NCBI GenBank assembly: GCA_947258655.1
Contig: CAMYJD010000001.1
Span: 205,242 to 269,241, forward strand
DNA from: an uncultured Gammaproteobacteria bacterium
Lineage (GTDB): Bacteria; Pseudomonadota; Gammaproteobacteria; JAADHQ01
Direction of reading: 5' to 3'
Length of the DNA stretch: 64,000 nucleotides
Numbering within the stretch: the first letter of the stretch is position 1; the number at the start of each line of letters is the position of its first letter. The notes beneath the pieces were generated by a model. That model saw nothing but the letters and a program-made list of their open reading frames with translations. It had not been told where the DNA came from and did not search any database. The position numbers and the translations under genes were made by a program. Shown one piece after another: positions 10,122 to 19,167 of this stretch.

Positions 10122-10601
10122 ATGAACAAAAAAGACAGCTATATCGAACTCGGTATTATGCTTGATGCCGAGCTGGCGCATACCGAGGCAATGATTGCAC
10201 TACTGAAAAAAGAAGGCAAGATTCTGCCCAGAGACACAGATGCCCTGCTGGAAATCAGTGAACAAAAGAATTGCCTGCTGAAAAAACTGGAACAATGTCA
10301 TATAAATCGAAATTCACTGCTACAGGCCTTCGGTTACAATCCTGATCAGCATGGATTGGAAGCATGTATTGCATGGTGTGACCTTGATGGTAAACTACAG
10401 AGCAAATGGAATGAGTTCAAGGAACAGGTAAAAACATGCAGGACACAAAATCAATTAAATGGAAGCGTTATGGATTCCAGTCTACGTGTCGTCAAGCAGG
10501 CCCTGTCAATCCTGTATGGACAGCAACTCTATGAAAACACCTACGATGCCAATGGGCAGGCTGAATCGGGGAACAAGGGTAGAAGTATCGCCAAGGCCTG
10601 A
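10122..10601 (+). CDS. flgN: Flagellar export chaperone FlgN
   Basis: Small helical protein directly after flgM; ALLEISEQKNCLLKKLEQ...NRNSLLQAFGY. Confidence 0.85.
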   Translation: MNKKDSYIELGIMLDAELAHTEAMIALLKKEGKILPRDTDALLEISEQKNCLLKKLEQCHINRNSLLQAFGYNPDQHGLEACIAWCDLDGKLQSKWNEFKEQVKTCRTQNQLNGSVMDSSLRVVKQALSILYGQQLYENTYDANGQAESGNKGRSIAKA

Positions 10602-10652
10602 TGCTGTATTCAAGCTGCCTAATATACACACAGATATAAAAATATTACTGTT

Positions 10653-11360
10653 TTGAACGGCGAGACGATCACAAATCCTGTTGAATCTGCGCGGCTACTG
10701 GATAAAATTCGGGCCCGGCACTCTCTGATTCAGATATCCATGCCCGGAGTACCCGAGGTATTCTTTAGTGCCATCCTGTCGATTAATCCGGAACATGAAT
10801 ATATCCTGCTCGATGAAATAAATTCCAAAAGTGGTCATGAGCTGTTACTGATCCATAAAAAAATGAACGTGGTCACCAAAATTAATGGTATCGAGATACG
10901 TTTTTCCGCTAATTTACTTAACACAAGTAATCAGGACGGCACGGCTATCTATAAAGTCGAATATCCCGAAAGCGTACTATATCTGCAAAAAAGACAAAAT
11001 TTCCGTATCAATATCGGCCTGGGTATAAACATACCGATAAAACTAAAGCGGGAAGACGGCATTCCCGTATACGGACACATGATCAACCTGTCCGAAACCG
11101 GCGCTGGCATTGAACTCGACACGCCCTGCCCGGTACATATTGCCGAGATACTGCCGCATTGCGAATTAAGGATCTCCGAAGACAATATTATAAAATGTCA
11201 GCTTGAAATCAGATACATCAATGAGAACAACAGCAATCACATCCAGCGTATCGGTGGGCAATTCCTTGGCCTCAGCGGCGCACAACAACGGGAACTGGCC
11301 AAACTGGTCGTTGAACTGCAACGCGACCTGATGAAACGGCTGCCGAAGGACGAAGCCTGA
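10653..11360 (+). CDS. PilZ-domain flagellar brake protein (YcgR-like)
   Basis: RQNFRINIGLGINIPIKL...GHMINLSETGAGIEL pattern of PilZ (RxxxR ... D/NxSxxG); TTG start; follows flgMN. Confidence 0.85.
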   Translation: MNGETITNPVESARLLDKIRARHSLIQISMPGVPEVFFSAILSINPEHEYILLDEINSKSGHELLLIHKKMNVVTKINGIEIRFSANLLNTSNQDGTAIYKVEYPESVLYLQKRQNFRINIGLGINIPIKLKREDGIPVYGHMINLSETGAGIELDTPCPVHIAEILPHCELRISEDNIIKCQLEIRYINENNSNHIQRIGGQFLGLSGAQQRELAKLVVELQRDLMKRLPKDEA

Positions 11361-11380
11361 ACCGAATAGTTTCGGGTATC

Positions 11381-11421
11381 AATATATAATCTTAAAATAA
11401 TTAATTTTAAGATTATATATT
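11381..11421. terminator. AT-rich perfect palindrome, possible bidirectional terminator
   Basis: AATATATAATCTTAAAAT-AATTA-ATTTTAAGATTATATATT (18-bp perfect stem). Confidence 0.5.
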
Positions 11422-11439
11422 TTCATCACAAAGGCACAA

Positions 11440-11835
11440 AGAATAAAATGAATGGTCCTTTGCTCCTGCGCCTACATATATTACTATGTCATTGCGAACG
11501 CTAGTGAAGCAATCTGTAAAACGAAGTCATCCGACAATTGTTACGACTCGACATATAACCTGACAGACCACCGCTGTAAAAAACGATCCCTGTTTATTCT
11601 TCTAATGAATGGTCCTTTGCTCTCGCAACTACATATATTACCTTGTTATTGCGAACGCTAGTAAAGCAATCTGTAAAAAGGAGCCGTCAGACATTTGTTA
11701 TGATTCGAGATAAAACCTGACAGAGCGACGCAATTACTCGCGTGAACGCTGTTCATCTTTCACACTAACAGCACTTTGTCATTTGCGAATGGAGAAATAA
11801 TTTTTTGCGAGAGTAGTTAAGCAGCCTGTATTAAT
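11440..11835. repeat. Degenerate tandem copies of a dispersed GTCATTGCGA-type intergenic repeat
   Basis: GTCATTGCGAACGCTAGTGAAGCAATCTGTAAA at 11488 and a near-identical copy at 11645; both preceded by AATGAATGGTCCTTTGCT; decayed third copy near 11800. Confidence 0.8.
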
Positions 11836-11874
11836 AGTTTATCCCGTTTCTGGACCACAACTGACTACCAGACC

Positions 11875-12498
11875 CTACCTGCGTATATGCTTTATGTAAT
11901 CCGACTTTGTATCGATATCTGCCAATCTGTCCAGCAAACGATATTTCAGCCGCCTATGCTTTATCCTGGCCAGGGTCTGTTGTAAGACCATGCTGGTACT
12001 CCAACACATATGAGTAAATAAATGCGGATGGGGCTGCGACATCGCAATCAGACCATAACCGCCATCCTCCGTCGGCAGCAGCACAATATCTGCACCGCGG
12101 TGCATCATGCCTAGTGTCTCCACGATCACAGCATTATCGATTCCCGGAATATCCGCGCCAATCAACACGCCATAGTGGTTTGACCTGTTTACTCTGAACG
12201 CATGCGACATCCGCTGTCCCAGGTCATAGCCCAGTTGCCGCTTCAATTCAATATCAAATTCACGCGCGCACCTGCGAAAGAACGGGTGACGGGTATCGGG
12301 AGAGCACCACAGCTGTATCTTTATGTCAGTGAGCTGCGACAGTTTTTCCAGCAAGGCATATAACATCTGCTGGTATATATTCGCCGCCTTGCGCATTCCG
12401 AGGCTGCACCCAAGCCGGGTCTTGACCTGCCCTGCAATCGGAGCCTTGGCAAATATCATTAGTACGCATTCGCCCTTAGCTCGCTGTTCAGCGTTCAT
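11875..12498 (-). CDS. TIGR04282-type (DUF2064) glycosyltransferase
   Basis: LMIFAKAPIAGQVKTRLGCSLG...VLIGADIPGID...DIVLLPTEDGGYGLIAM. Confidence 0.88.
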   Translation of the reverse strand: MNAEQRAKGECVLMIFAKAPIAGQVKTRLGCSLGMRKAANIYQQMLYALLEKLSQLTDIKIQLWCSPDTRHPFFRRCAREFDIELKRQLGYDLGQRMSHAFRVNRSNHYGVLIGADIPGIDNAVIVETLGMMHRGADIVLLPTEDGGYGLIAMSQPHPHLFTHMCWSTSMVLQQTLARIKHRRLKYRLLDRLADIDTKSDYIKHIRR

Positions 12499-13162
12499 AC
12501 ATCCTCGCCAGCGTGGCGGTATCGACACCGATAAAATAAAGAAAACGCATCGTCCACATCAGCAGAATAGTTCTCACAATACCCTTTTCCTGCCAGCGAC
12601 GACTGGAAGTCTGCAGGTGTGTCGTCGCAATGATTGGAGACGAATGTTTCTTCAGACGTTTGCAAATTTCGATGTCTTCCATAATTGCAATATCGCTATA
12701 ACCGCCGATGGTGTCGAACAGGTTTTTATGGATAAACAGGCCCTGATCACCGGTGCTGATCCCGGTCAGACGTGAACGCAGATTCATCATCAGGCCAATA
12801 ATTCTATAAATAACGGATGCTCCACTCAGACGTACATTAAAGCGTCCCCATTGCGACTCACCCACCTGCGTTAACGTTTGTAGATAATTCTCCAGCGGTT
12901 CAGGAAAGCTACTGTCAGCATGCACGAACCACAACACATCCCCAAGTGCATGTCCGGCAGCGCCATTCATCTGTGCAGCACGCCCCTTGTCGGCCTGGAT
13001 CACCTCCACGCCCGCAGGTAGATCCGCACAGCCCCCATCGCTGCTGCCGCCGTCGGCAACAATGATCTGATGACCATGAGCCAGCGCAAGCTTTAGCTTT
13101 TCAAGCAATGCATGCAATCTGTGTGATTCATTATAAACCGGGACAATAATCGATATTTTCAT
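12488..13162 (-). CDS. TIGR04283-type family 2 glycosyltransferase
   Basis: MKISIIVPVYNESHRLHALLEKL...VADGGSSDGG...VEVIQADKGRAAQMNGAA...VLWFVHADSSFP. Confidence 0.92.
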   Translation of the reverse strand: MKISIIVPVYNESHRLHALLEKLKLALAHGHQIIVADGGSSDGGCADLPAGVEVIQADKGRAAQMNGAAGHALGDVLWFVHADSSFPEPLENYLQTLTQVGESQWGRFNVRLSGASVIYRIIGLMMNLRSRLTGISTGDQGLFIHKNLFDTIGGYSDIAIMEDIEICKRLKKHSSPIIATTHLQTSSRRWQEKGIVRTILLMWTMRFLYFIGVDTATLARMYER

Positions 13163-13247
13163 CGTAAGTTATTGGTTTATCATCCAAATATACCGAAAAA
13201 TGGCTATGCTAGCAGAGCGAATTTAGCATATAATAGCCCACTTTAAT

Positions 13248-13324
13248 GCCCCGGTAGCTCAGCAGGATAGAGCAATCGCCTCCTAAGCGATAGGTCGGAC
13301 GTTCGAATCGTCTCCGGGGCGCCA
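13248..13324 (+). tRNA. tRNA-Arg (anticodon CCT), CCA encoded
   Basis: Acceptor GCCCCGG/CCGGGGC, anticodon loop CTCCTAA, T-loop TTCGAAT, encoded GCCA. Confidence 0.95.
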
Positions 13325-13465
13325 TTTATATTAAAAGAATATCAAATAATCAAATCCCATCCATTTATACCTGACAAGCAGGATTCGAACGTCCGACGTC
13401 ATAAAACAGTGTTCGACAACACAGCGGGAGCTGTGTTGAACGGTGGAGCTTGCGACACCGGCCCC
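13306..13465 (+). repeat. tRNA-3'-end-seeded repeat, unit 1
   Basis: Starts in the tRNA with AATCGTCTCCGGGGCGCCA; matches 13513-13671. Confidence 0.9.
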
Positions 13466-13512
13466 CGATCTGGCAACAGCCAGTCGTAAGAATGGAATAT
13501 ATTTGAGCGAAT

Positions 13513-13671
13513 AATCGTCTCCGGGGCGCCAGTTATGTCAAAGAATATCAGCAAATCGAATCCCACCCATTTATACCTGACGAGCAGGATTCGAACGTCC
13601 GACGTCATAAAACAGTGTTCGACAACACAGCGGGAGCTGTGTTGAACGGTGGAGCTTGCGACACCGGCCCC
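13513..13671 (+). repeat. tRNA-3'-end-seeded repeat, unit 2
   Basis: AATCGTCTCCGGGGCGCCA followed by a near-identical ~140-bp body, offset ~206 bp from unit 1. Confidence 0.9.
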
Positions 13672-13728
13672 GAATGTGCAATCAAGGGTCGAAACCGAAC
13701 AATGAAATCGTCTGTCTCAACGATACAA

Positions 13729-15930
13729 TCAGGTACTCCGCTTCACATCCAACACATTCGACAACTGCGATATCTTTGCCAGCAAACGGCTCAGCTGCTG
13801 GGTACTGCCGACTTCAACGGTCAATTTCATCCTCGCCATGTGGTCCTTGATGTCGGTCATCGTGTTCATGCTCAGGACATTGATTTTTTCATCGGTCAGC
13901 ACGCCGGTGATATCCCGTAACAGTCCCTGACGGTCATAGGCGAGCACGGACACATCGACGGGATAGGTAGTTTCCTGTTTCTTGCTCCACGAGACCTCGA
14001 TCAGACGTTCCTGCCCCTGCCTGAGAATATTGGAACAGTCGGCGCGATGGATCGTAATCCCCCTGCCCTTGGTGATATAGCCGATTATTGGATCGCCCGG
14101 GGCCGGCTTGCAGCATTTTGCCATCGTCGTTAACAGGTTGCCGACGCCATAGATCTTGACATCTCCCTGCACTTCCCTGGCTTCGGAGATTTTTGTTTTC
14201 TGTAATACTTCGGCATCGGGATCACGTGGCGTGGACAGATCATGGGACGCATCGGCTATTTGTGCAACGCTGACATCGCCCTTGCCGATCGAGGCCGACA
14301 GGTCCTGTATATTCTTAAAACCCAGCTTATTGGCCAATGAATCATGATTGAGACCGGACAGGCCCAGGCGTCCGAGTTCCTTCTCAAGGATATTCCTGCC
14401 AGCACGGATATTCTTTTCCAGGTCCTGATGAGTGAACCAGGCACGCACCTTGGCCCTGGCCCGTGATGTCTTCAGATAGCCGAGATGGATATTGAGCCAG
14501 TCCCTGCTCGGCGTACCGTTCCTGGTACTGAGGATCTCGATCTGATCACCCGTCTTCAGTGCATAGATCAATGGTACAATAGAGCCATTGACCTTGGCGC
14601 CACGGCAACCATGTCCGATTTCGGTATGGATATGGTAGGCAAAATCAAGTGGCGTCGCTCCCATCGGCAGATCGACGACATTGCCCTTGGGTGTCAATAC
14701 ATACACCCGGTCTTCAAACACCTCGGACTTGAAGCGATCGACGAAACCGTTGGCATCGGCCTCCTCGTCCTTCCATTCGAGTAACTGGCGCAGCCACATG
14801 ATCTTCTGCTCAAAACCGGGATCATAGCGCGAGCCTTCCTTGTAACGCCAGTGCGAGGCAACCCCAAGCTCGGAGCGCTCATGCATTTCATGGGTCCTGA
14901 TCTGCACTTCCAGAGTCTTGCCACCGGGGCCGATAACGGCCGTATGCAGGGACTGGTAATTGTTGCCCTTCGGAGTGGCTATGTAGTCATCGAATTCCCT
15001 GGGTATATGCGGCCACAGGCCGTGAACGATGCCGAGCACGGCATAACAGTCGGCCACGCTATCGACCAGCACCCTGACTGCGCTGACATCAAAAATGTCA
15101 TGAAAGTCGACACCCTTTCTCTCCATTTTTTTCCAGATACTGTAGATATGTTTGGGACGTCCAGTTAATTCCGCAGTAATATTTGCGCTGACAAACTCCT
15201 TTTTCAGGATTGCGATGACCTTGTTGATAAACTTTTCCCGGTCAAGGCGTCGCTCATCCAGCAGTTTGGCTATTTTGCTGTATTGCTCCGGTTCCGTATA
15301 GCGGAATGACAGGTCCTCCAGTTCCCACTTGATCTGCCAGATCCCCATGCGATTGGCCAGCGGTGCAAAGATATCCATGGTTTCGGCCGCAATCCGTTTA
15401 CGCTTTTCCGTTTTCAGGTGCGACAACGTGCGCATATTATGCAGGCGGTCTGCGAGTTTGATCAGGATAACGCGTACATCCTCAACCATGGCCAATAGCA
15501 TTTTCCTGAGGCTCTCGGAATTGTCCCACTTGTTTTTGCTCTTGTCGTTGCCGGTTGATGTCCCTCTGACCAGTTCCATCTTGGTCACGCCATCGACAAG
15601 ATTACTGATAGAGCTGCCGAATATAGATTCGATCTGCGCAAGCGTGACCGACGTATCCTCGACCACATCGTGTAATAGCGCCGCGATAATGGATTCATAA
15701 TCTAGATGCAGTTCAATCAGGATACCGGCCACCTCAAATACATGAATGGCATACGGGTCTCCGGACGCACGTTTCTGGTGTTTATGTGCAACCAGTGCCA
15801 TGGTAGCGGCTTCTCTGATCCGCTCCTGCTGGTCATCCGGATACAGCGAACCGAGGCTGCTCATCCACTGGTCAAGGGAAAAGCTTTCAGTTCTGACCCG
15901 TTGCCTGTTCGGCTTACTGGTGCTGACCAT
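13729..15930 (-). CDS. relA: RelA/SpoT-family (p)ppGpp synthetase (RelA-type architecture, HD motif retained)
   Basis: ALLHDVVEDT; KWELEDLSFRYTEPEQYSKIAKLLDERRLDRE; EFDDYIATPKGNNYQSLHTAVIGPGGKTLEVQIRT; TGS (DLPMGATPLDFAYHIHTEIGHGC) and ACT domains. Confidence 0.93.
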   Translation of the reverse strand: MVSTSKPNRQRVRTESFSLDQWMSSLGSLYPDDQQERIREAATMALVAHKHQKRASGDPYAIHVFEVAGILIELHLDYESIIAALLHDVVEDTSVTLAQIESIFGSSISNLVDGVTKMELVRGTSTGNDKSKNKWDNSESLRKMLLAMVEDVRVILIKLADRLHNMRTLSHLKTEKRKRIAAETMDIFAPLANRMGIWQIKWELEDLSFRYTEPEQYSKIAKLLDERRLDREKFINKVIAILKKEFVSANITAELTGRPKHIYSIWKKMERKGVDFHDIFDVSAVRVLVDSVADCYAVLGIVHGLWPHIPREFDDYIATPKGNNYQSLHTAVIGPGGKTLEVQIRTHEMHERSELGVASHWRYKEGSRYDPGFEQKIMWLRQLLEWKDEEADANGFVDRFKSEVFEDRVYVLTPKGNVVDLPMGATPLDFAYHIHTEIGHGCRGAKVNGSIVPLIYALKTGDQIEILSTRNGTPSRDWLNIHLGYLKTSRARAKVRAWFTHQDLEKNIRAGRNILEKELGRLGLSGLNHDSLANKLGFKNIQDLSASIGKGDVSVAQIADASHDLSTPRDPDAEVLQKTKISEAREVQGDVKIYGVGNLLTTMAKCCKPAPGDPIIGYITKGRGITIHRADCSNILRQGQERLIEVSWSKKQETTYPVDVSVLAYDRQGLLRDITGVLTDEKINVLSMNTMTDIKDHMARMKLTVEVGSTQQLSRLLAKISQLSNVLDVKRST

Positions 15931-16260
15931 TTTAATTACCTGTCAGTGTCGAAAAAGAACCGCAATGCGAATCTGCATCAGGCAATGTGCCCAGAGTCGG
16001 AATATAAACTGTGAATATTGTAATAATGCCAGGCATATGTTTAATTCCGCGGTAAAGGAATCGCTGCCCTTCCCATCATACCGTGTAGTTATATGATGTA
16101 TTAATATTGCTGTATTGCTATACACCCTGTCAATGTTGTATTTATTAGCAGCAGGCTGGCGATGTATGCAGTGATGTTCGCGATGATCCGGCCGTCATAG
16201 ATTCGCCTGGATATGATCAGATGCAAATACACAGGCAAGCAATTTATCTGTCGATATTAC

Positions 16261-17325
16261 CTATTTTCTGAGATTCCATTCGGCAAGGTTCTTGTATTCT
16301 TTATACCCACCACTGCTGACATATTTGATTACATTTTTCAGACGACTGAAATGTGCCACGGATGCCACACGCAGCACTTCTTTGCCGGACTCATCATAAA
16401 AAACCAGTGTCGGCGTATAAAAGATACCGAGCGATTCCGCCCAGGCTCTGGCGGTTGTTTTATTACCGTCGACGTCGACGATGGGTTCTGCACTCCACAT
16501 ATCGAACTGGACGACATCAAATTTATACATCTGCCCGGCGAGAATGGTCGTCGAGAATGCATCAGCATGCAATACATCGCAGGCATGACAATTTGCCTGC
16601 TCAAAGATAACCAGCAAGGGTCTCTGTGCCTTGATCCTGTTTCTGCCCAGAATATATGGCCTGCTCATGGCAAATGGAAGGTAGTTCAGACTGTCATCGT
16701 CAATCCTGTCAAGCTTGTTTGCCCTGGCGAGATAGTCTCTGAAGGTTTCCGTTTGATAATGTTTGTCTGCTGCATATTCGAGAGCGGCGCTGAAGGTATA
16801 GGGCGCATAATAACCGACCATGCGATGCACCTCATTCCCTTCCAGATCATAGAAGATCAGCGTCGGGGTAAAATTCGCCTTGCGCTGCACGGCGAATTCA
16901 TTTTCCGTCATATTTTCACCGGAAATCAACGTCACACTCCGGCTGCCGCGGACATCGATTGCAACCACATCGAAATTTTCCTGGGTATAATTTTTAATAT
17001 CGGTTTTGGCAAAATTAACTTCCAACAGGACCTTGCAATAAGGACATCGTTCCATGCCGAAATATATAATCAGGCCTTTTTTTCCGGCCTCTTTTGCTTC
17101 ATCCAGGTCCTCTTGTATATCGAGAAAACTTAACTTGAACCAGTCCGGATTTTTAATCGGTTCGTCCAGCACGGTATCATCGAAACCAGGTTCACCGATT
17201 GTGATTTCTGCTGCCTGCAGTGTTTCAAACAAGGACAAGGCGAACACAATAAACAAAATGCACTGTTTAATATATACATGCAGGTTTTTCTGGGAATACA
17301 GCACTATTACAACCTGTTCATTCAT
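16261..17325 (-). CDS. Exported protein with two thioredoxin-fold (SoxW-like) domains
   Basis: Hydrophobic N-terminus; FGMERCPYCKVL and FEQANCHACDVLHADAF, each followed by TPTLIFYD / TPTLVFYD. Confidence 0.85.
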   Translation of the reverse strand: MNEQVVIVLYSQKNLHVYIKQCILFIVFALSLFETLQAAEITIGEPGFDDTVLDEPIKNPDWFKLSFLDIQEDLDEAKEAGKKGLIIYFGMERCPYCKVLLEVNFAKTDIKNYTQENFDVVAIDVRGSRSVTLISGENMTENEFAVQRKANFTPTLIFYDLEGNEVHRMVGYYAPYTFSAALEYAADKHYQTETFRDYLARANKLDRIDDDSLNYLPFAMSRPYILGRNRIKAQRPLLVIFEQANCHACDVLHADAFSTTILAGQMYKFDVVQFDMWSAEPIVDVDGNKTTARAWAESLGIFYTPTLVFYDESGKEVLRVASVAHFSRLKNVIKYVSSGGYKEYKNLAEWNLRK

Positions 17326-17406
17326 TAGCTCAAAATCTTGAGATACTTTTCAAACCAATATCCCTGCTCCCTATCTGGCTGTCAGGCAACAGGAACTATA
17401 TATCTG

Positions 17407-19167
17407 CTACTTCAATCCCGGTGAACGCGCCTCGAACATAATAAAACCATTTTTGGTTTCGGTTGCCTCACCCAGTCTTACCGGAATATTATCCGCCTGC
17501 CTTTTGATAAAGGCAGGTGTCCCTTCCACGTAACTTACATAACGTGGCAATATCAACTGCCATGCCTGGTCCAGATCCCGTATAAGTATCCCTGGTAACA
17601 GGTCCTGGCTATTCTGATTCTGCCCCGGTTCCATAATCGTAACCGCTTCTGCCAGGCTCGACATCTTGACAACGGCCACATCAACCTGACCATTACTCGG
17701 ACGATCAAGCCGGGTGATATATCCCAGCTGCGGTTCTCGTTGCACGCCATCCTCGTTCACGCGAAAAGCTATCATATGCCCCACTTCCATAGCATGCATA
17801 TACCTCGTTTCCACTGTCCGCATCAACAGTCCACCTTCGCTCTCATTGATTATCACCCACTCGCAATCTAGCTCACTGGTTGCTTCGTCAACCAGCAACG
17901 ATGAATGTTTGGCAGCTGCATTATGGAACCCCGATTCGTTTTCCTGTTCAGGCGCCCCATGGGTCTGTTCATAGAGCAGGCGATAACATTCAGAAAGACC
18001 AGTATAAACATCTACGCTCATGGCGCCGAAAAGCGTTTTGCGCTCGTCAGTTCGTTGTGACGGCGATAAACTTCTTTCAAGCAGGTTCAACAATCCCTGG
18101 TTGCTGGCCAAATCGGCGACCTTACCATGCGGTTGCAATCGTTTTTTTTCTTCGTTGCCGATAAATTTCTTTTTCTGCAGTTCATCCAAATCCCAGCTAA
18201 CCTGTTCTTTCAGTTTGCTGAGATTAATATAGCAACCCGTAGTGGCTTCGATTTCGTTAAATCCCGGTGGCCTGTCCATATCGGCATAGGTTACGACAAA
18301 GTCCCGATACGGCTGTTGCGGTTCACCAAGACTCATATTGATCAGATCTTCATGTTTGTGCAGGTACTGCTCGATAGTCTGGATGGATTTTGACGGCCAA
18401 CTACTGATATCCAGCAGCCCGAACAGTTGTATGGATACATACATCGAGGCCACGCTTCTTGTTAAATTGTCATCACTGATGATCCCCGCAGCCTTCAATA
18501 ATCCAAGATCCCCTGTCATATCAGCATCAGTCGATGGATCAAGGATTTCAGTGTAAATAAAAAAAATGGAGTTCAGGTCTTTCCATTCCTGGGGTGATAA
18601 CTTCTGGAAGCGAATACCCAGATAACGCTGTAGCCATATGATTAGCTCAATAATTCGTACTGAGCTGTAGTCCACCCTGTCCAGTTTCTGATTAAATTTC
18701 CATAAAGACAGTCCATAATCGGATGCCAGAATGATCTTGTAGGAAAGAATCAGATTACGTAATAGTGAAATTGCGGACGTCAGCTCAGTCATGCGTTCGC
18801 TGTTTTCAGGAAAGCTTGCGCCCTTGGAGACATACTTCCTGTATAGATCGGTCAATGCGCGAGCACATCTATGCAACACGGTATCGCTCAGCTTGAGGCG
18901 GACATTCGGTTTCAACTCGACCCGGTTCAGCTGCTGAAGATACTTATCGCCTTCCTGTACCTGCCGACAACTCTCTACCGCTAGATTATTGAGCTGCTCC
19001 TGAATCCTTGCCGGATTTATATCCAGCCCCTTGGGTCTGGGTACCAGGTGCGGTATTCTGAAATCCATATCTTCCCTGCGCAGATCTTCAGGTTGACCTG
19101 AATCATCCCTGCGAAATGGCAAACGAAAATTTGACAAATATTGCTTCATATACCTTTTTACAATCAA
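17407..19167 (-). CDS. Large protein of unknown function, possible C-terminal PilZ-like domain
   Basis: 586-aa ORF with good coding character; C-terminal WVIINESEGGLLMRTVE...VGHMIAFRVN segment. Confidence 0.7.
   Translation of the reverse strand: MIVKRYMKQYLSNFRLPFRRDDSGQPEDLRREDMDFRIPHLVPRPKGLDINPARIQEQLNNLAVESCRQVQEGDKYLQQLNRVELKPNVRLKLSDTVLHRCARALTDLYRKYVSKGASFPENSERMTELTSAISLLRNLILSYKIILASDYGLSLWKFNQKLDRVDYSSVRIIELIIWLQRYLGIRFQKLSPQEWKDLNSIFFIYTEILDPSTDADMTGDLGLLKAAGIISDDNLTRSVASMYVSIQLFGLLDISSWPSKSIQTIEQYLHKHEDLINMSLGEPQQPYRDFVVTYADMDRPPGFNEIEATTGCYINLSKLKEQVSWDLDELQKKKFIGNEEKKRLQPHGKVADLASNQGLLNLLERSLSPSQRTDERKTLFGAMSVDVYTGLSECYRLLYEQTHGAPEQENESGFHNAAAKHSSLLVDEATSELDCEWVIINESEGGLLMRTVETRYMHAMEVGHMIAFRVNEDGVQREPQLGYITRLDRPSNGQVDVAVVKMSSLAEAVTIMEPGQNQNSQDLLPGILIRDLDQAWQLILPRYVSYVEGTPAFIKRQADNIPVRLGEATETKNGFIMFEARSPGLK

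Noticed and set aside
11452-11661. 69-aa ORF (…VIANASEAICK…)
   Set aside because: Translation of the GTCATTGCGA-type intergenic repeat, not a real protein.
13382-13603. Possible minus-strand tRNA genes at the inverted T-arm copies
   Set aside because: The T-stem has mismatches and no acceptor, D-arm or anticodon arm can be formed.
16213-17133. 306-aa plus-strand ORF
   Set aside because: Lies antisense to the thioredoxin-fold gene; no recognisable motifs, typical shadow ORF.
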